Positions 26,175-37,675 of a DNA stretch of 64,000 nt are shown here, piece after piece (the stretch's first letter is position 1; the number at the start of each line of letters is the position of its first letter). Position numbers and translations under genes: made by a program. The DNA comes from Utricularia gibba (lineage: Eukaryota; Streptophyta; Magnoliopsida; Lamiales; Lentibulariaceae), in NCBI GenBank assembly GCA_002189035.1, contig NEEC01000018.1:1674001-1738000 (forward strand), in the 5' to 3' direction. The notes under the pieces were generated by a model. The model worked only from the letters and a program-made list of their open reading frames with translations, ran no database searches and had not been told where the DNA came from.

Positions 26175-29163
26175 TGACCCTTATGTTTGATGAGAAGTTA
26201 TATCAATTGACTTCCTCACTTGTTCTTCAATCCGGGAATGTTCTAAGAAATTGCAGAAGCAGTATCCCCCCTTACGGTTTGAAGATTGCAAATTACTGAT
26301 ACTATCAACTATCCATTCGAAATGTTGAAGTATAAAAGACAGCTGCTCAAAAGCATTAATCTTGAATGCATGTCTCCAATTACCCAGACATCAATCAGAA
26401 TCCTTGATATGTCCTGCTGCATATGGGACAAGGTAACAGCGTTTTATTTTTAAACAAAGGAGCGCTTGCAGTGGAATGCTACTTCTATGTTAAGATGCTC
26501 TACAGAAAACAGCCTTTCAGCTTGCGGATTTAAGGCAATAATTGACGTTACCCTAAATTGAGCGAACAAATTTCCTGAAGGTTTTTTGTGGTGATTGACG
26601 CCAGACTCAATCAAGCAAAAAAGAGTTGCTGAATATCTGTTGAAGACCTGGTTCAGATTTCAGAAACGGCATAAGCAAGTCATAACAATATTTTCAGAGA
26701 AGCTTATCAAGTTCAATTAGAGTCTAAAAAACGAATTTTCCAACTGAAAATGCTCCTAAGAAGCAGCCAAATGCAAGTAAAACTTAATAATCTCTAGAAC
26801 TGGAAATAAAACTTTGGAGAACTGTAGAGATATAATAATCTCTCTACTTTGAAAAATCATCTCTGGGATGTATAAAAGAAAAGTTCTTGAAAACCTACTT
26901 CACAAAAAGAGCTCAATGTTAAAACAACTTAAACAACAGGAATCCAAATCATTGAGTATAAAAGTCATCAATTTACAGCAACGAAAACTTAGTCATTTTC
27001 CCCTACTCCAGTGACGCACCAGATAATCCTCCTCAGAGTCAAAACACTACCCCAACAATAAGACTCGAGGTGTAGCGGGGGTTTCCGTCGAGTGCTTTCA
27101 GAGTTGTGCCCTAGTAAAAAAAAGCATGAAGATCAAAGAAAGATTTCTTTTTGTATTGAAATACAAAAAAAAAAAAAACCTGTCAGAAGCACAAAACACT
27201 CAAATGTAGGAAAAGCAGCCACTTTCAGAAGTGAAACAAGTGACAGTTCATGGGCACGAGGAGATCACTATCCTGATCCCCATTCTGTAAATAATTCGAA
27301 AAAGGAAAACAATGCCCTGGAATCTAGCATGAAAGAGCTGCAGTAATTCTCCTCCATTTTGCTCCCTCGTCCCTTTCCCCACTATAAACTTCCCCTTCCC
27401 CAAAATGGGTACATTTCAGTTCCTTTATTAACTCAAAACTCATAAAATTCTCCAGAAAATGCACCCAACTTCTCAAGAACGAAAAATGTTCAAATACAGG
27501 GTAAACGGACCATACCTTCCGTACCCATTACCCTACACATCGAAAAAGAAGCCAATAGGAAGAACAAGTTAACAAACCCAATCACAACAGCGAACTCACT
27601 GATACTACCAGTCACTACATTGAAATGAAGTGATGAAATCCAGGGTTCCAGACCACCAAAAAAACCCGAATGGCGCAACAACAGTTCCTCAAAAAGCACC
27701 AGCCGCCGAAGACGCGTCCCCAAACCCGTCACGGCGGCGATCGGCAACGGAAGTCGAGAGAAGAAACCGAACAAAGAGGAGAAATTCAATTATGAAGCGC
27801 TGCGGGCTTCGGGCAAATGAATTGAATCACACTTATGGGGACGTTATGGTCAAGGGGTAAATTAGGAAACAATTAATCATTTGTCTTATGTTAGTTGGGA
27901 TTTGCCACCGCCATTAAATAAACCCTCTCATTAACTCCGCCAACCTCAAATAAAGGCGACATTAAATATATATTAATCATATCCATTATTTTCATAATTA
28001 ATCATTCTTAATTTAATTATGCATCAAAATATTCGAATTTTCCAACATAAAAATATTATCATATTTACCCACTAGATTCCTCATTGAGAACGACTCGGTG
28101 GGCCCCAATTCCTAATCACTTTCATTTTAGTTATTAATAGCATTTAAATAACCAGATTTGATGACCTCCCAAATATGGAAACCCGATGGAAGTAGATTCC
28201 ACTATTCACATTCATTAATAAATATCATATTATTAAAATTAAATATTTATTTAATTCAAATATATATGATTCAAGTTCATCTTGTATCATAATATGTATT
28301 TCGAATATTTAATTCTCATGATTTCATATTACATAATCAATATGAAATACACTTATCATCTTATATATTTAATAGATGTGTCTAGAATATATCATGTATA
28401 ATAATTAATAGTAAAAGATTTAATTTTATTCATAATATTTATTAAACATTGATTGTTTAATGTAATGCACTTAGAATATGTGTTTTGAAATATTAGTTTA
28501 GAGTGTTTTATCATTGTATTACGAAATACTCGTATATGGAAAATATATTTATTTAAATATATATTTATATAGATATTTAAATACTTAAGTTTGTATAAAA
28601 GTATGTCAAAAGTGTCAAAAAATAAAAAATGTAGAAATGCACATTTGAAGTTATTTTATTGAAATGGTACCAAACATGCATTTTCGAATTATCATGACGA
28701 ACGTATATTCCAAAATATTTACTTGATAGCATGCATTATATGTTGATCTTCATGTAGATTGTTGGTGAAATTATGAAATTATTCATAATTTTTGTATGCT
28801 TTTTTTATAAAAAAAAAACATATATATAGATTTGAATTGTGGATATCATTGAATTTAATTAATATGAGGGTAAAACGGTCATTGTGCACTTGCGGTCCGT
28901 TTTTCCCTCCAAAACAGCAAACGCAAGGGTTATGCGATCTACGCGTGGGACCCACAAGGCCGGTATTTTCGGGTTCGTCCCTGGGGTCTTCGTAGTCAGC
29001 GACGCTTGCGTGGCAGACCTGTGGATGAGTATGACTTCTGGGGGTATATTTGTAAATGAACGAGAGGAAGTTTCCGTTCATAACAGAAATGGCTGAGCAA
29101 ATAAATGAAATTGGAAACCCAACGAACCCGAAAAAGCTGTGATTTTTGGGTGGGAACTTTGGA
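26175..29163. other. FAM135-like leader and AT-rich spacer
   Basis: 26175-27850 is probably the 5' untranslated part of the minus-strand esterase gene with one or more introns: read on the minus strand, 27850-27700 is pyrimidine-rich like a leader. A 99-codon minus-strand ORF at 27490-27789 lies there and is not recognisable. 27860-28880 is strongly AT-rich without coding signal. 28880-29163 is GC-richer and is likely the promoter and leader of the following plus-strand gene. Confidence 0.45.
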
Positions 29164-31410
29164 ATGGAGGCCGATGGGGTGAGTTTCTGCTCGCTTGTGC
29201 GTGGGTGATTTTTTGGTTCCCGATATTTTTTTCTGTTTGTGGGTTTTTGGTTGAAGTGCGATACCCTGCTGTACCTCAGTATCATTTCCAGTGGTGGTTG
29301 GGCGCCATTGGGTAGTTGGTTCCTTGTTCTTGATTATGTGATCTTTTTTATGATGGGTTTATTCCGGGAAGTGTCTAGGTGTGGTTGTGTGGAGGATGGT
29401 TTAGCTGCTGACTGAATTTCAATTTTGTTGGTTGGTTTTGTGAAGATTTTCTCAACTCCGGATGAGAGTTTTATGGGTTTGCTGCCTCATCTATGTTGCA
29501 TTGGTTTATGTGTTACCTAAAAAGTTGATCTTTTTGAGAGTTTCCTTCACACATTCTGGATGTACGTCATTTTGTTAATGCTTGATTCAAATATGAGTTG
29601 TAGATAATATGATGTTTTCATTGTGGTTATTCACGATATGCAGAACTTAACGGCCTTGAAGAAGGCATATGCTGATGTGATGTTGAGAATAACTAAGGAG
29701 GCCGCGGCCAGGGTTATGGCTTCAGAGAGGAATTCAATAAAATATCAGCATGATCTTAAGGTGGCGAAAGAGGAAGGGGTGCGGATGCTCCTACGCCTCA
29801 AACACATGACGGATGCGCAGGTGAAAGATGAAAGATCCAAGCTTTTTCTTTTAATGTAGTCCGTCTTTTAGATGCTCCTTTAGACTTTCTCCTGTGCATG
29901 GTTTGTTTTCCATCTTCATCTATTAGTTGTTCTGATGGTTAAGGTCCAGTGCACATATATGCTGAGGTATGGATGCTGCTCTGTGTATTATTGAAACAGT
30001 TTTAGTTTACAGTCCTATTGTTCTGTACCTGAGACGTTCTTTTGTCCATTCTTCTCTCTTCCAACTCTCCGTACCTAGCCACAAAAACAGAAACTGCTCG
30101 TTAAACTTTAGAATTGTATGGCACACCTCTTGGTCATTTGTATGTGCAGCAGTTTGAGAACACATGTTGTGCATCTACCATTTCGAATTTTGGAATAAAG
30201 AACCATGGGTTTTCCTTTTCCAGCACTGAACTCGTGCATTTTACAGCTCATGGAGGCTGAAGCAGCATCTTCAAGTCAGCAGGACAGGATTGAAGAACTT
30301 GAGACTCAACTTGAAGAGACCAAAAAAATTGTAACAGTTCTTAGACAAGAACTGGAACAAGTCCAGTCTGAGCTTGTTAGAGTAAAAAAAGAGGATCCCT
30401 GTCATGTGAATGGATTCTGCTCGAGGGAACGAGTGAGGGACGATGAGATGCATTCTTGTCAAACTGGAGAACCTGGGTTGTACAGAAAAGGGTGTACTCA
30501 AAGAATCCGTGCATGTGAATGGAATCATTCCAATAGAAATATGTGTCTCTTGGGTAAACCAGATGGGGACTGTAATACTGGAAACCGAAAAGGCGATGAG
30601 ACATCCAAAGCAGTGCCTTCAGGTGCTAAACTTGAAAAGAAACTCTTAGCTAATCCTGGTTTTGTTGGTACTTCTCCATCCTTCCTTTGTAAAAGGAAGA
30701 GAAGTGCTAGACAAAAGTATAGTGCAGTAGGATCAGGTGGGAGCCAATCTGATGATTTATTGAAACCAGAGCGATCAACCAAGGATTCAGCCATCAAAAC
30801 CACTCCATCTTTCGTTAATGTGTATGGTTCAGGACAATTGTTATGTGAAGAATACTCAGAGCGACAGGATCATATTGGAGATGCAGAAGTACAAGAAAGA
30901 AAAGATGAGGAGCATTCTGTTCTTGTGTTGGGACAAAACTGTAAGGGAGCTACGATAAAAATGTCTCCAGAAGCATACACCTTGGATTCCTCACCATCAG
31001 AAGCAGCTCAAGTGTTTACAAGCCAAATAGTAGTCAAATTTACATACCAAAGAAAGCGGAAGAAAGAACTGTCTGAAGAGCTCGAGATGGAACAGAAAAT
31101 TGGATATGCTCAAAGTGATGATAACACTTTCCAACCATCCAAGACGACCACATCAAAGGAATCTCTGCAAGAGCGACGACGACTAGCTCAAGTAGCCCGA
31201 CAGGTAAACTAGCTTCCACCCTTTTGCATCCCCCTCTTTGACAACTCAGTCTGATCATTTTTATCACATTTGGGATCCACACGAAACTCCCAAGCCTCTG
31301 GAATGCCCAGGGAGCTGACTGAGTAGCTCAATTCTTGCTGTCTATGCATCTAATCCTGTTTCAAACTTTTGCAGCTTCTGTCCTTATCGGGGAAGAGGTG
31401 GTGGGACTGA
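29164..31410 (+). CDS. Plant coiled-coil protein of unknown function
   Basis: Four exons: 29164-29178, 29644-29820, 30247-31203, 31375-31410; phase 0 at each junction, 394 residues. The first exon codes only MEADG. Exon 2 codes a basic helical block (ALKKAYADVMLRITKEAAAR). Exon 3 opens with a clear heptad coiled coil (roughly residues 65-110, EELETQLEETKKIVTVLRQE), then a long low-complexity charged middle. The C-terminus ends in a short conserved-looking ARQLLSLSGKRWWD tail split by the last intron. I recall similar uncharacterised plant proteins with this start, but no function is established. A basic KRKR stretch near the middle suggests nuclear location; this is inference. Confidence 0.82.
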
Positions 31411-31835
31411 GTGAAACGCCATGAGACGATCGGAAATCTCATCAGGTGAAGACAGGGAGCAGGCTGTTGAAATGCAATGTGTAACAGTTGCTGATAAGTT
31501 GAACTGTGAACATTTTCTCAACCTAATTTATTAGTAATGCTGCTTTTATCTGGGAGTGTAAATTATAATTTAAATTAATAAAATAATTTAATTTAATTTA
31601 TAATTTTTATTTTAAATTATTTTAATGTTCGCAATCAAACACCATAAAAATTATGTGGAGTTGGAGGGTAGATGCGTAATTAGAGCCTCATTCGTTCAAA
31701 TTGGAAGTTGTGACGACTGCCGAGGAATTGTACTTGCCGTTATCCACGAAACGATTACGATTCTCCGCTCCCAAATCTACGACAAAAATTTAGGGTTCCG
31801 CTGTCGATTCGTGCTCGTGTCGCCTCATACCAGTC
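31411..31835. other. Spacer between coiled-coil and RING genes
   Basis: About 420 bases with the 3' UTR of the preceding gene (to about 31560), a short T/A-rich stretch, then the leader of the RING gene. The 73-codon ORF at 31625-31846 overlaps that leader and is not family-like. Confidence 0.5.
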
Positions 31836-33328
31836 ATGTTTCCTGATTCACTTCCCAAGGCCTCCGTTGCCATGGCTTCATCGAATCCTAGGGATTTCTC
31901 TAAGAGAAAGAGGGCACGTTTTCGTTTTCTTAATGAATTTCTGTTTCCGATTCTTCTTTCTTGTTGATATTGTTTACTCGCTGCGGATTCTCGAAGCGTT
32001 TGGTCATTTCTTTTTAAAATTTTTAACATTTTTCATTTGAATCTTGAGATTTTTTTTGTCCGTTTCGTTGTGCGTTCGCGTGCATGATCGTGCTTTGGTT
32101 CCTTTTTGTTTTTTGCGATCTCATTTATGCAGGCGAGTCGTTTATCGAAGTTGAAGCAGTGCAAACTTGATGCTCGTCGAGAGCAGTGGCTTTCCCAGGG
32201 TATGTTAGAGATCCTATACGCTCTGTCATTTATTTGGTATTCGTGAATCGTTTTAATGGCATGAATTTCCTCTTTTGTATTTGATATTCATTTGAGGCTG
32301 CATTTGCAGTGAGAAATAAGAATGTGGCGAAGGAGGGAGGAACTAAGGGAGTGTCAGGAAGCCAGGGGTCTCCAAATCATTTGGGGAATGGGACTTGTCG
32401 GCCATTGGAAAAGCTGGAAATGGAACCAAGAAGTAAGGATAAGGATACGCCTTCAATGGACAACTGCAGTGATTCGGAGTCGTTTCCCTCCAGCAGCCCA
32501 ACCAGCCACGCTGTTAGCCTATACAGCAGCAATCAACAATCCGTGGTTGTTTTCAATGCAAGTATTAGCAGCAGTCGCAGTAGTACTAGCAGTGAAATTG
32601 ATCCCGTGATACTTTCCTCTCAGTACAACACTAGAGTGGCAAGCATTGGAAATGATTTTTGCAGTGGTCGAAGCAGTAGCAGCAGCAGTAGTGGGTTCTC
32701 TGCAGGAAACGTGAGTGAGGTTGATGAAGAGGATGACGATTGCTTGGATGACTGGGAAGCAGTGGCTGATGCCTTGGGTATATCTGATGAAAAGAAGCAA
32801 GGTTGTTGTCCCAGTGGAGAAATTTGTACTTCAGACAAGGATGATCCGGCAGAAAAAACTGTTCCTCAGATGGATCAAACCGACAAACTCCTTTCAAACG
32901 CGGTTCAGATGGTAGAGGTTACAGCTAACCATAGAGCCGTTGAGAATGGCTGTGCTTGGAGGCCAGATGATGCATTCCGCCCTCAGAGCCTGCCGACTTT
33001 GTCAAAGCAATGTGGCTTAACCATGAACCCTGAGCACACCAATGGCCGCAAACCCACTTATGGGTGCAAGAATGTTTCCCCTGTGATCACTTCTTGTCCA
33101 ATATGCTTCGAAGATTTCGACCACACCGACTCGAACTTTCTGCCCTGCCCATGTGGCTTTAGGATCTGCCTCTTCTGTCACAAGAGAATCATGGAAGAAG
33201 ACGGGCGTTGCCCCGGGTGTAGGAAGCCGTACGAGAGAAAACTGACGGTGGGAGAGCCAGCCGCCGTGAACGGTGGATGCCTGAGGTTCCATGGCGCTCG
33301 CGCCTGGCGCATGCTCACACAGTGCTAG
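31836..33328 (+). CDS. CNOT4-like C4C4 RING finger protein
   Basis: Probable E3 ubiquitin ligase. Three exons: 31872-31913 (or from the in-frame ATG at 31836, adding 12 residues), 32133-32199, 32310-33328; 375 residues from the second ATG. The N-terminus is basic (SKRKR, then KLKQCKLDARREQWLSQ). A long Ser-rich stretch follows (about residues 80-135), then an acidic patch. The RING lies at residues 299-340: CPIC, then PCPCGFRICLFC, then CPGC, the C4C4 pattern of NOT4/CNOT4 proteins. Unlike NOT4 the RING is at the C-terminus and there is no RRM. The first intron is odd: frame needs the exon to end at AAGAGG with the next bases GC, so it would be a GC-AG intron. Exon 1 is therefore less certain than the rest. 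Confidence 0.82.
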
Positions 33329-34099
33329 ACCGTGGGTTGCCTTTCCCGCTCCATCCCTCCGCTCCTTTTGTAAATGACAAGCAAAGTAGCCAGCGGACGA
33401 AGACAACTTCTGCGGTCTACAACTGGAGATTGATTATCACCTTCGACATTCTACAAGTAACCGTCTTCTTTTGATTTGTATTTTCGATTCTAACGCATAA
33501 TTCCTCGCTGTTTAAATTTCCTCCAAAGATCTTCTCAGCGTCATGGAGCATAAGGTTAGAGGATTGTCATGGGGATTCGTTGCAGGGTAGTTCTATCAAC
33601 TTAAGGGGATGAGAAAGAATGGATTTTTTAATAGCATTATTGTAAGTCTAGGCCTAGGCATATTAAAAATGTTAGGATTAGTGGCGTAACAAATTGTGAA
33701 TCATTTATATGAAGTTTCTAATTTTGACAATTCAACCATCATTTAAATTAGAATTTAATTCAATTTTTATTAGGATTGAGGTGGTGAAAAGGAAGACATT
33801 TATGGTAATAAATTTGCAGACGGTGATAAAAAGAGTATTATAAATGACTACGTTGGAGAAATTTATTAAGAAAAAGAAAACACGGCTGCCCACGCAATTC
33901 GAGGATTTTGAAATAGTTGTTGGACACGTGTGGATATCTTATTGGTTGAACAAGCTAATAAAATTAGCCAACTATCTCTTACTAAGTCGTCTTGCTCGAT
34001 TCGAAGAGAGGGAGTGGGGGAGGAATCTGCTCTTCCCTGTAAACCTCGAGTCGTCCGTCTACGCTCTCTCTCAGATCGGATCCTCATCTGCTCTTGGAA
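33329..34099. other. 3' region of RING gene and B12D promoter
   Basis: Holds the 3' UTR of the RING gene (to about 33600), an AT-rich middle, and from about 33980 a CT-rich leader (GCTCTCTCTCAGATCGGATC) directly before the next ATG. No gene seen. Confidence 0.5.
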
Positions 34100-35094
34100 A
34101 TGGCGTCCGCTAGCCGCTGGTTGAGGCCTGAGGTTTGTCGAGTGTTCACTGTTTTGTTTTCTGCTTCTTAGCTCGCAGATCCGGATCGGTTTCTGTTGGT
34201 GTTGTTCTTTTATTTTTTTATTCGTTCTGAGGGCTGTGATGATGGTTTATAAGTGGATCTGTTGTTTGTGCAGGCGTACCCGCTGTTTGCAGCTACGGGC
34301 GTTGCCTTGGGGATCTGTGCGTTTCAGCTGGTTCGTAATATCACGATTAACCCTGAAGTCCGGTAGATGTCCCTCCTTCTCTTCGTATTATCGTTTGCTG
34401 GTGTTTAGAGGTTGAATTAGCGTTCTACTCAACTGGTTCTGGAGTCTGGAAGGGGTAGAACTAATCTCCTTAGCCTACGGGCGGAAAGTTTTCTTCTTTG
34501 TTTCAAGAATCACCTGCTATGATTCTTTCTTTTTTCTTAAGAAAGGCCCTTCCTTGTTGCCTTCTAAACATTTATTTATCCATATCTAGAAACTGAATAC
34601 TATTTGTGCTGATTTTTTCCCCCTGATCCTTACATAATTCAGATAAACTTTCTGTGGAAGGATTTATGGGATTTCACTCTGGAGGTGGGGTGGGGTGGGG
34701 TGGGGTGGGCCTTGATACAATTTCTGTGAGACCCTACCCTGTGCGATGCAATAGACTAGGTAGAAAAGGGTGTTGCTTGATGCAGAGCAATAGTCTTAGT
34801 AACCTTGTTTGGCCCTTGCCTGGTTTATCCATGTTGTTGTAATACACACTTGGGGCTGAGACTGTTGACCTATCCAACACTCTGAAGGTAGACGGCTAGC
34901 TAGTAGTGATAGATACGTAATCCCCGTTCATTTTTCACAGGGTGAGCAAGCAAGGCAGAGCTGCTGGTGTGCTGGAGAATTTCGATGAGGGGTTCAAGTA
35001 CAAGGAGCATTTCCTGAGGAAGTTCGTCCAAAACAGGAAACCTGAGATCATGCCAACTCTCAATAGCTTCTTCAGTGATCCTGCAAAGAACTAA
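34100..35094 (+). CDS. B12D / MLRQ-like small mitochondrial protein
   Basis: Small protein of the B12D family (Pfam name: NADH-ubiquinone reductase complex I MLRQ subunit), probably in the inner mitochondrial membrane. Three exons: 34100-34132, 34274-34362, 34941-35094; 91 residues, the usual size. One transmembrane helix (about residues 12-34, AYPLFAATGVALGICAFQLV) follows a short basic N-terminus, and a charged tail follows with RKFVQNRKPEIMP near the C-terminus. All junctions are GT-AG with agreeing phases. The second intron contains a GGGGT repeat. Whether plant members sit in complex I or act elsewhere is not settled. Confidence 0.9.
34684..34709 (+). repeat. GGGGT pentamer repeat in B12D intron
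   Basis: Five consecutive G3-4 tracts separated by single T bases, in the second intron of the B12D gene on the transcribed-sense strand. The pattern fits the G-quadruplex rule (four or more G-runs with short loops). Confidence 0.9.
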
Positions 35095-36015
35095 TCATCC
35101 CTACCCAAACTTGATCAGATTTTCAATTGTCTGACTTGTGAAATTTCCATTCCAAGCTGTTAAGACTTAAGCCCTGGTTGTTAAGACTTAAGCCCTGGTG
35201 ATCCCTGGGTTGATCTGTAACAGTCGTATGCTTCGTCCTGAATAACATTCTCCCAGGAAACCGCATCCTGTTGTGTTATCTTCCAAATCCATTGTTAAAA
35301 TCCTAAGATCAGGTGCTTATGGTGGTACGAGTCTCAGTCTCAATCCGAGAGTCTGTTTTTCTCTGGAAACTCCTACCCTACTACACCTCTCCACCGCAAC
35401 GGAGCAATTCCATGGCGATCGGGATTCTCGGGCCATTTCATCGGCGTTTGGGTTTCTGTTCATACTGAACAGATGAACAACCCACCTACCATATGCTCCT
35501 ATGGAACCGCCTCTGCTTCAGACAAGGAGGATCATTCCGCCGGCGGCGGGAGTTGACGTAACTCCGGTTCCCGGCGTCGGCCTCAGGGGCCCTCGTGCTC
35601 ATCTCTCTCCCAGAACACGTGGAAGCTTTTGACTGGAAATGAGCCTGGGCCATTCGTATCAGACCTTTGGGCTTAAACTTCCTTTACAAAATTGCAAATC
35701 CAGCTCAATAGGTCGTCGCAGTTTGTATATTTTGCATGAATGGGCCTGTAAAAAGGTTTTTTTTATCAATTGGCCCAAACCGTCTATCGCCAGTTGGTTG
35801 GTTATTCGGTTACTTGCATAGTCTGTCGATGAAAGAAGGGAATTAGGAGCTGTCAGCACAGTTGTTTATGAGGGTGGTGCTTTGAGTTCCCATCTTCTTT
35901 GTAGACTCCGCCGCTTCTCTCTCCGTCTCCATTCTTCTCCCATTTCTTCCTTTTCGTTGTCGGGATTAATCCCTGAAGCAAACACTCGCATTCGGCTGTT
36001 CAATTCCTGAAGAGA
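35095..36015. other. B12D 3' region and PDH E1-alpha promoter
   Basis: An imperfect tandem repeat of about 21 bases (TTAAGACTTAAGCCCTGG twice) lies at 35160-35199. 35240-35620 is GC-richer and holds small ORFs on both strands (the longest 67 codons at 35273-35476) that I cannot assign. From 35640 TGGGCC/T motifs accumulate (35646, 35668, 35740, and the inverted form near 35783), typical of the promoter of the plastid gene that follows. Confidence 0.5.
35160..35199 (+). repeat. Short tandem duplication
   Basis: Two copies of TTAAGACTTAAGCCCTGG, separated by a few bases, in the presumed 3' UTR of the B12D gene. Confidence 0.85.
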
Positions 36016-37675
36016 ATGGCCACCACCAAAATCAGCGTCATTCCTTTGTTGATGAGCTCCCCCAGATCCGCGGAGAAGTCTGATTCTTGCTCCAGAACAT
36101 TGAACCCATCTTCTTTTTTGGGGTCTGAGTCCTTCTACAAGAAACATGCCCTCGCTAACAAGACACCTACGCTCCGCAGCCGCCGATCTGCCTCTGTTTC
36201 TGCCGTTGCCTCGGATGTCGTCCAGAAGAAGAAGAAGCACACTGCCGATCCTGCGACGTCCAATTTGGTACTTTTTCCTTCCGACCGGTTTAGTTGCGGG
36301 CGATCTTGTTCTAATTTTTAGTGTTGGCGTGATTCAGTTTTCAAACAAAAGTTGGTGTTGTTTGCCTCTTGTTCGAGGAGATTTTGTTCTGATTCTCCTG
36401 GTGAATGTGATTCAGATGCTGCAGTGTTTGATTTTGAGAAAGGTGTGAAGGTTTTTAAACAATTAGTGTTCATCTTTGTGGTAAGTAAAAGCTTTTTGCA
36501 TGCAGTTGATTACTAAGGAAGAGGGGTTGGAAGTGTATGAAGACATGGTTTTGGGGAGGGCCTTTGAGGATAAGTGTGCTGAGATGTATTACCGTGGAAA
36601 AATGTTCGGATTTGTCCATTTGTACAATGGGCAAGAGGCTGTATCCACTGGCTTCATCAAACTGTTGACTAACGGAGATTCAGTGGTTAGCACATACCGT
36701 GATCATGTTCACGCATTGAGCAAAGGTGTACCTGCTCGCCAGGTTATGAGTGAGCTCTTTGGCAAAACCACCGGCTGCTGCCGAGGCCAGGGTGGGTCAA
36801 TGCACATGTTCTCCAAGGAGCACAACGTTCTGGGAGGCTTCGCTTTCATCGGTGAAGGCATCCCTGTTGCTACAGGGGCTGCTTTCTCGAGCAAATACAG
36901 AAGAGAAGTATTGAAGCAAGATTGTGATGATGTGACAGTAGCATTTTTCGGGGATGGAACTTGCAACAATGGCCAGTTCTTCGAGTGCCTGAACATGGCT
37001 GCATTGTGGAAGCTTCCCATCATCTTTGTTGTTGAGAACAATCTATGGGCAATAGGAATGTCCCATTTGAGGGCCACCTCAGATCCAGAAATTTGGAAAA
37101 AAGGTCCAGCCTTTGGGATGCCTGGTATCCATGTAGATGGTATGGATGTATTGAAGGTGAGGGAAGTTGCCAAGGAGGCTATCACAAGGGCGAGAAGGGG
37201 AGAAGGACCAACTCTGGTTGAATGTGAAACCTATAGATTCAGAGGACACTCCTTGGCTGATCCAGATGAGCTTCGTGACCCTGGTATGATTAATTCACAT
37301 TCTGAAAGCCTGATGTAGTTTCCATTTTTTGTGATTGATTCCCTGCTATGTGCACACTGATGGATGAGCATTTAACCAACATCATTTACCATGACAGCTG
37401 AGAAAGCTCACTATGCGAAGAGAGACCCCATCACAGCATTGAAGAAATATCTAATCGAAAACAACTTAGCCAGTGAAGCAGAGCTGAAGTCAATCTCCAA
37501 GAAGGTGGATGAGATTGTGGAAGATGCCGTCGAATTCGCAGACGGAAGCCCCGTCCCACCTCGAAGTCAGCTGCTGGAGAACGTATTTGCTGATCCCAGA
37601 GGATTTGGAATAGGACCCGATGGCAAGTACAGATGTGAGGACCCCAAATTCACTCAAGGCACTGCTCAGGTCTAA
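36016..37675 (+). CDS. Pyruvate dehydrogenase E1 subunit alpha, chloroplastic
   Basis: E1-alpha subunit of the plastid pyruvate dehydrogenase complex, which makes acetyl-CoA for fatty acid synthesis in the stroma; it pairs with E1-beta. Three exons: 36016-36267, 36506-37283, 37398-37675; 435 residues, close to the 428 of the Arabidopsis protein. The first 65-75 residues are Ser/Arg-rich and acidic-poor, fitting a chloroplast transit peptide. The thiamine diphosphate motif [12 protein letters not shown] is present and followed by VVENN. The GGSMHMF segment and the [10 protein letters not shown] loop are intact. The promoter side has several TGGGCC sites. Nothing is damaged. A 158-codon antisense ORF on the other strand of exon 2 is a codon-mirror shadow. 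Confidence 0.96.

Noticed and set aside
33017-33406. 129-codon antisense ORF over the RING domain
   Set aside because: Shadow of the conserved Cys-rich coding strand.
36709-37185. 158-codon antisense ORF opposite PDH E1-alpha
   Set aside because: It mirrors strongly conserved codons of the sense gene and has no family features.
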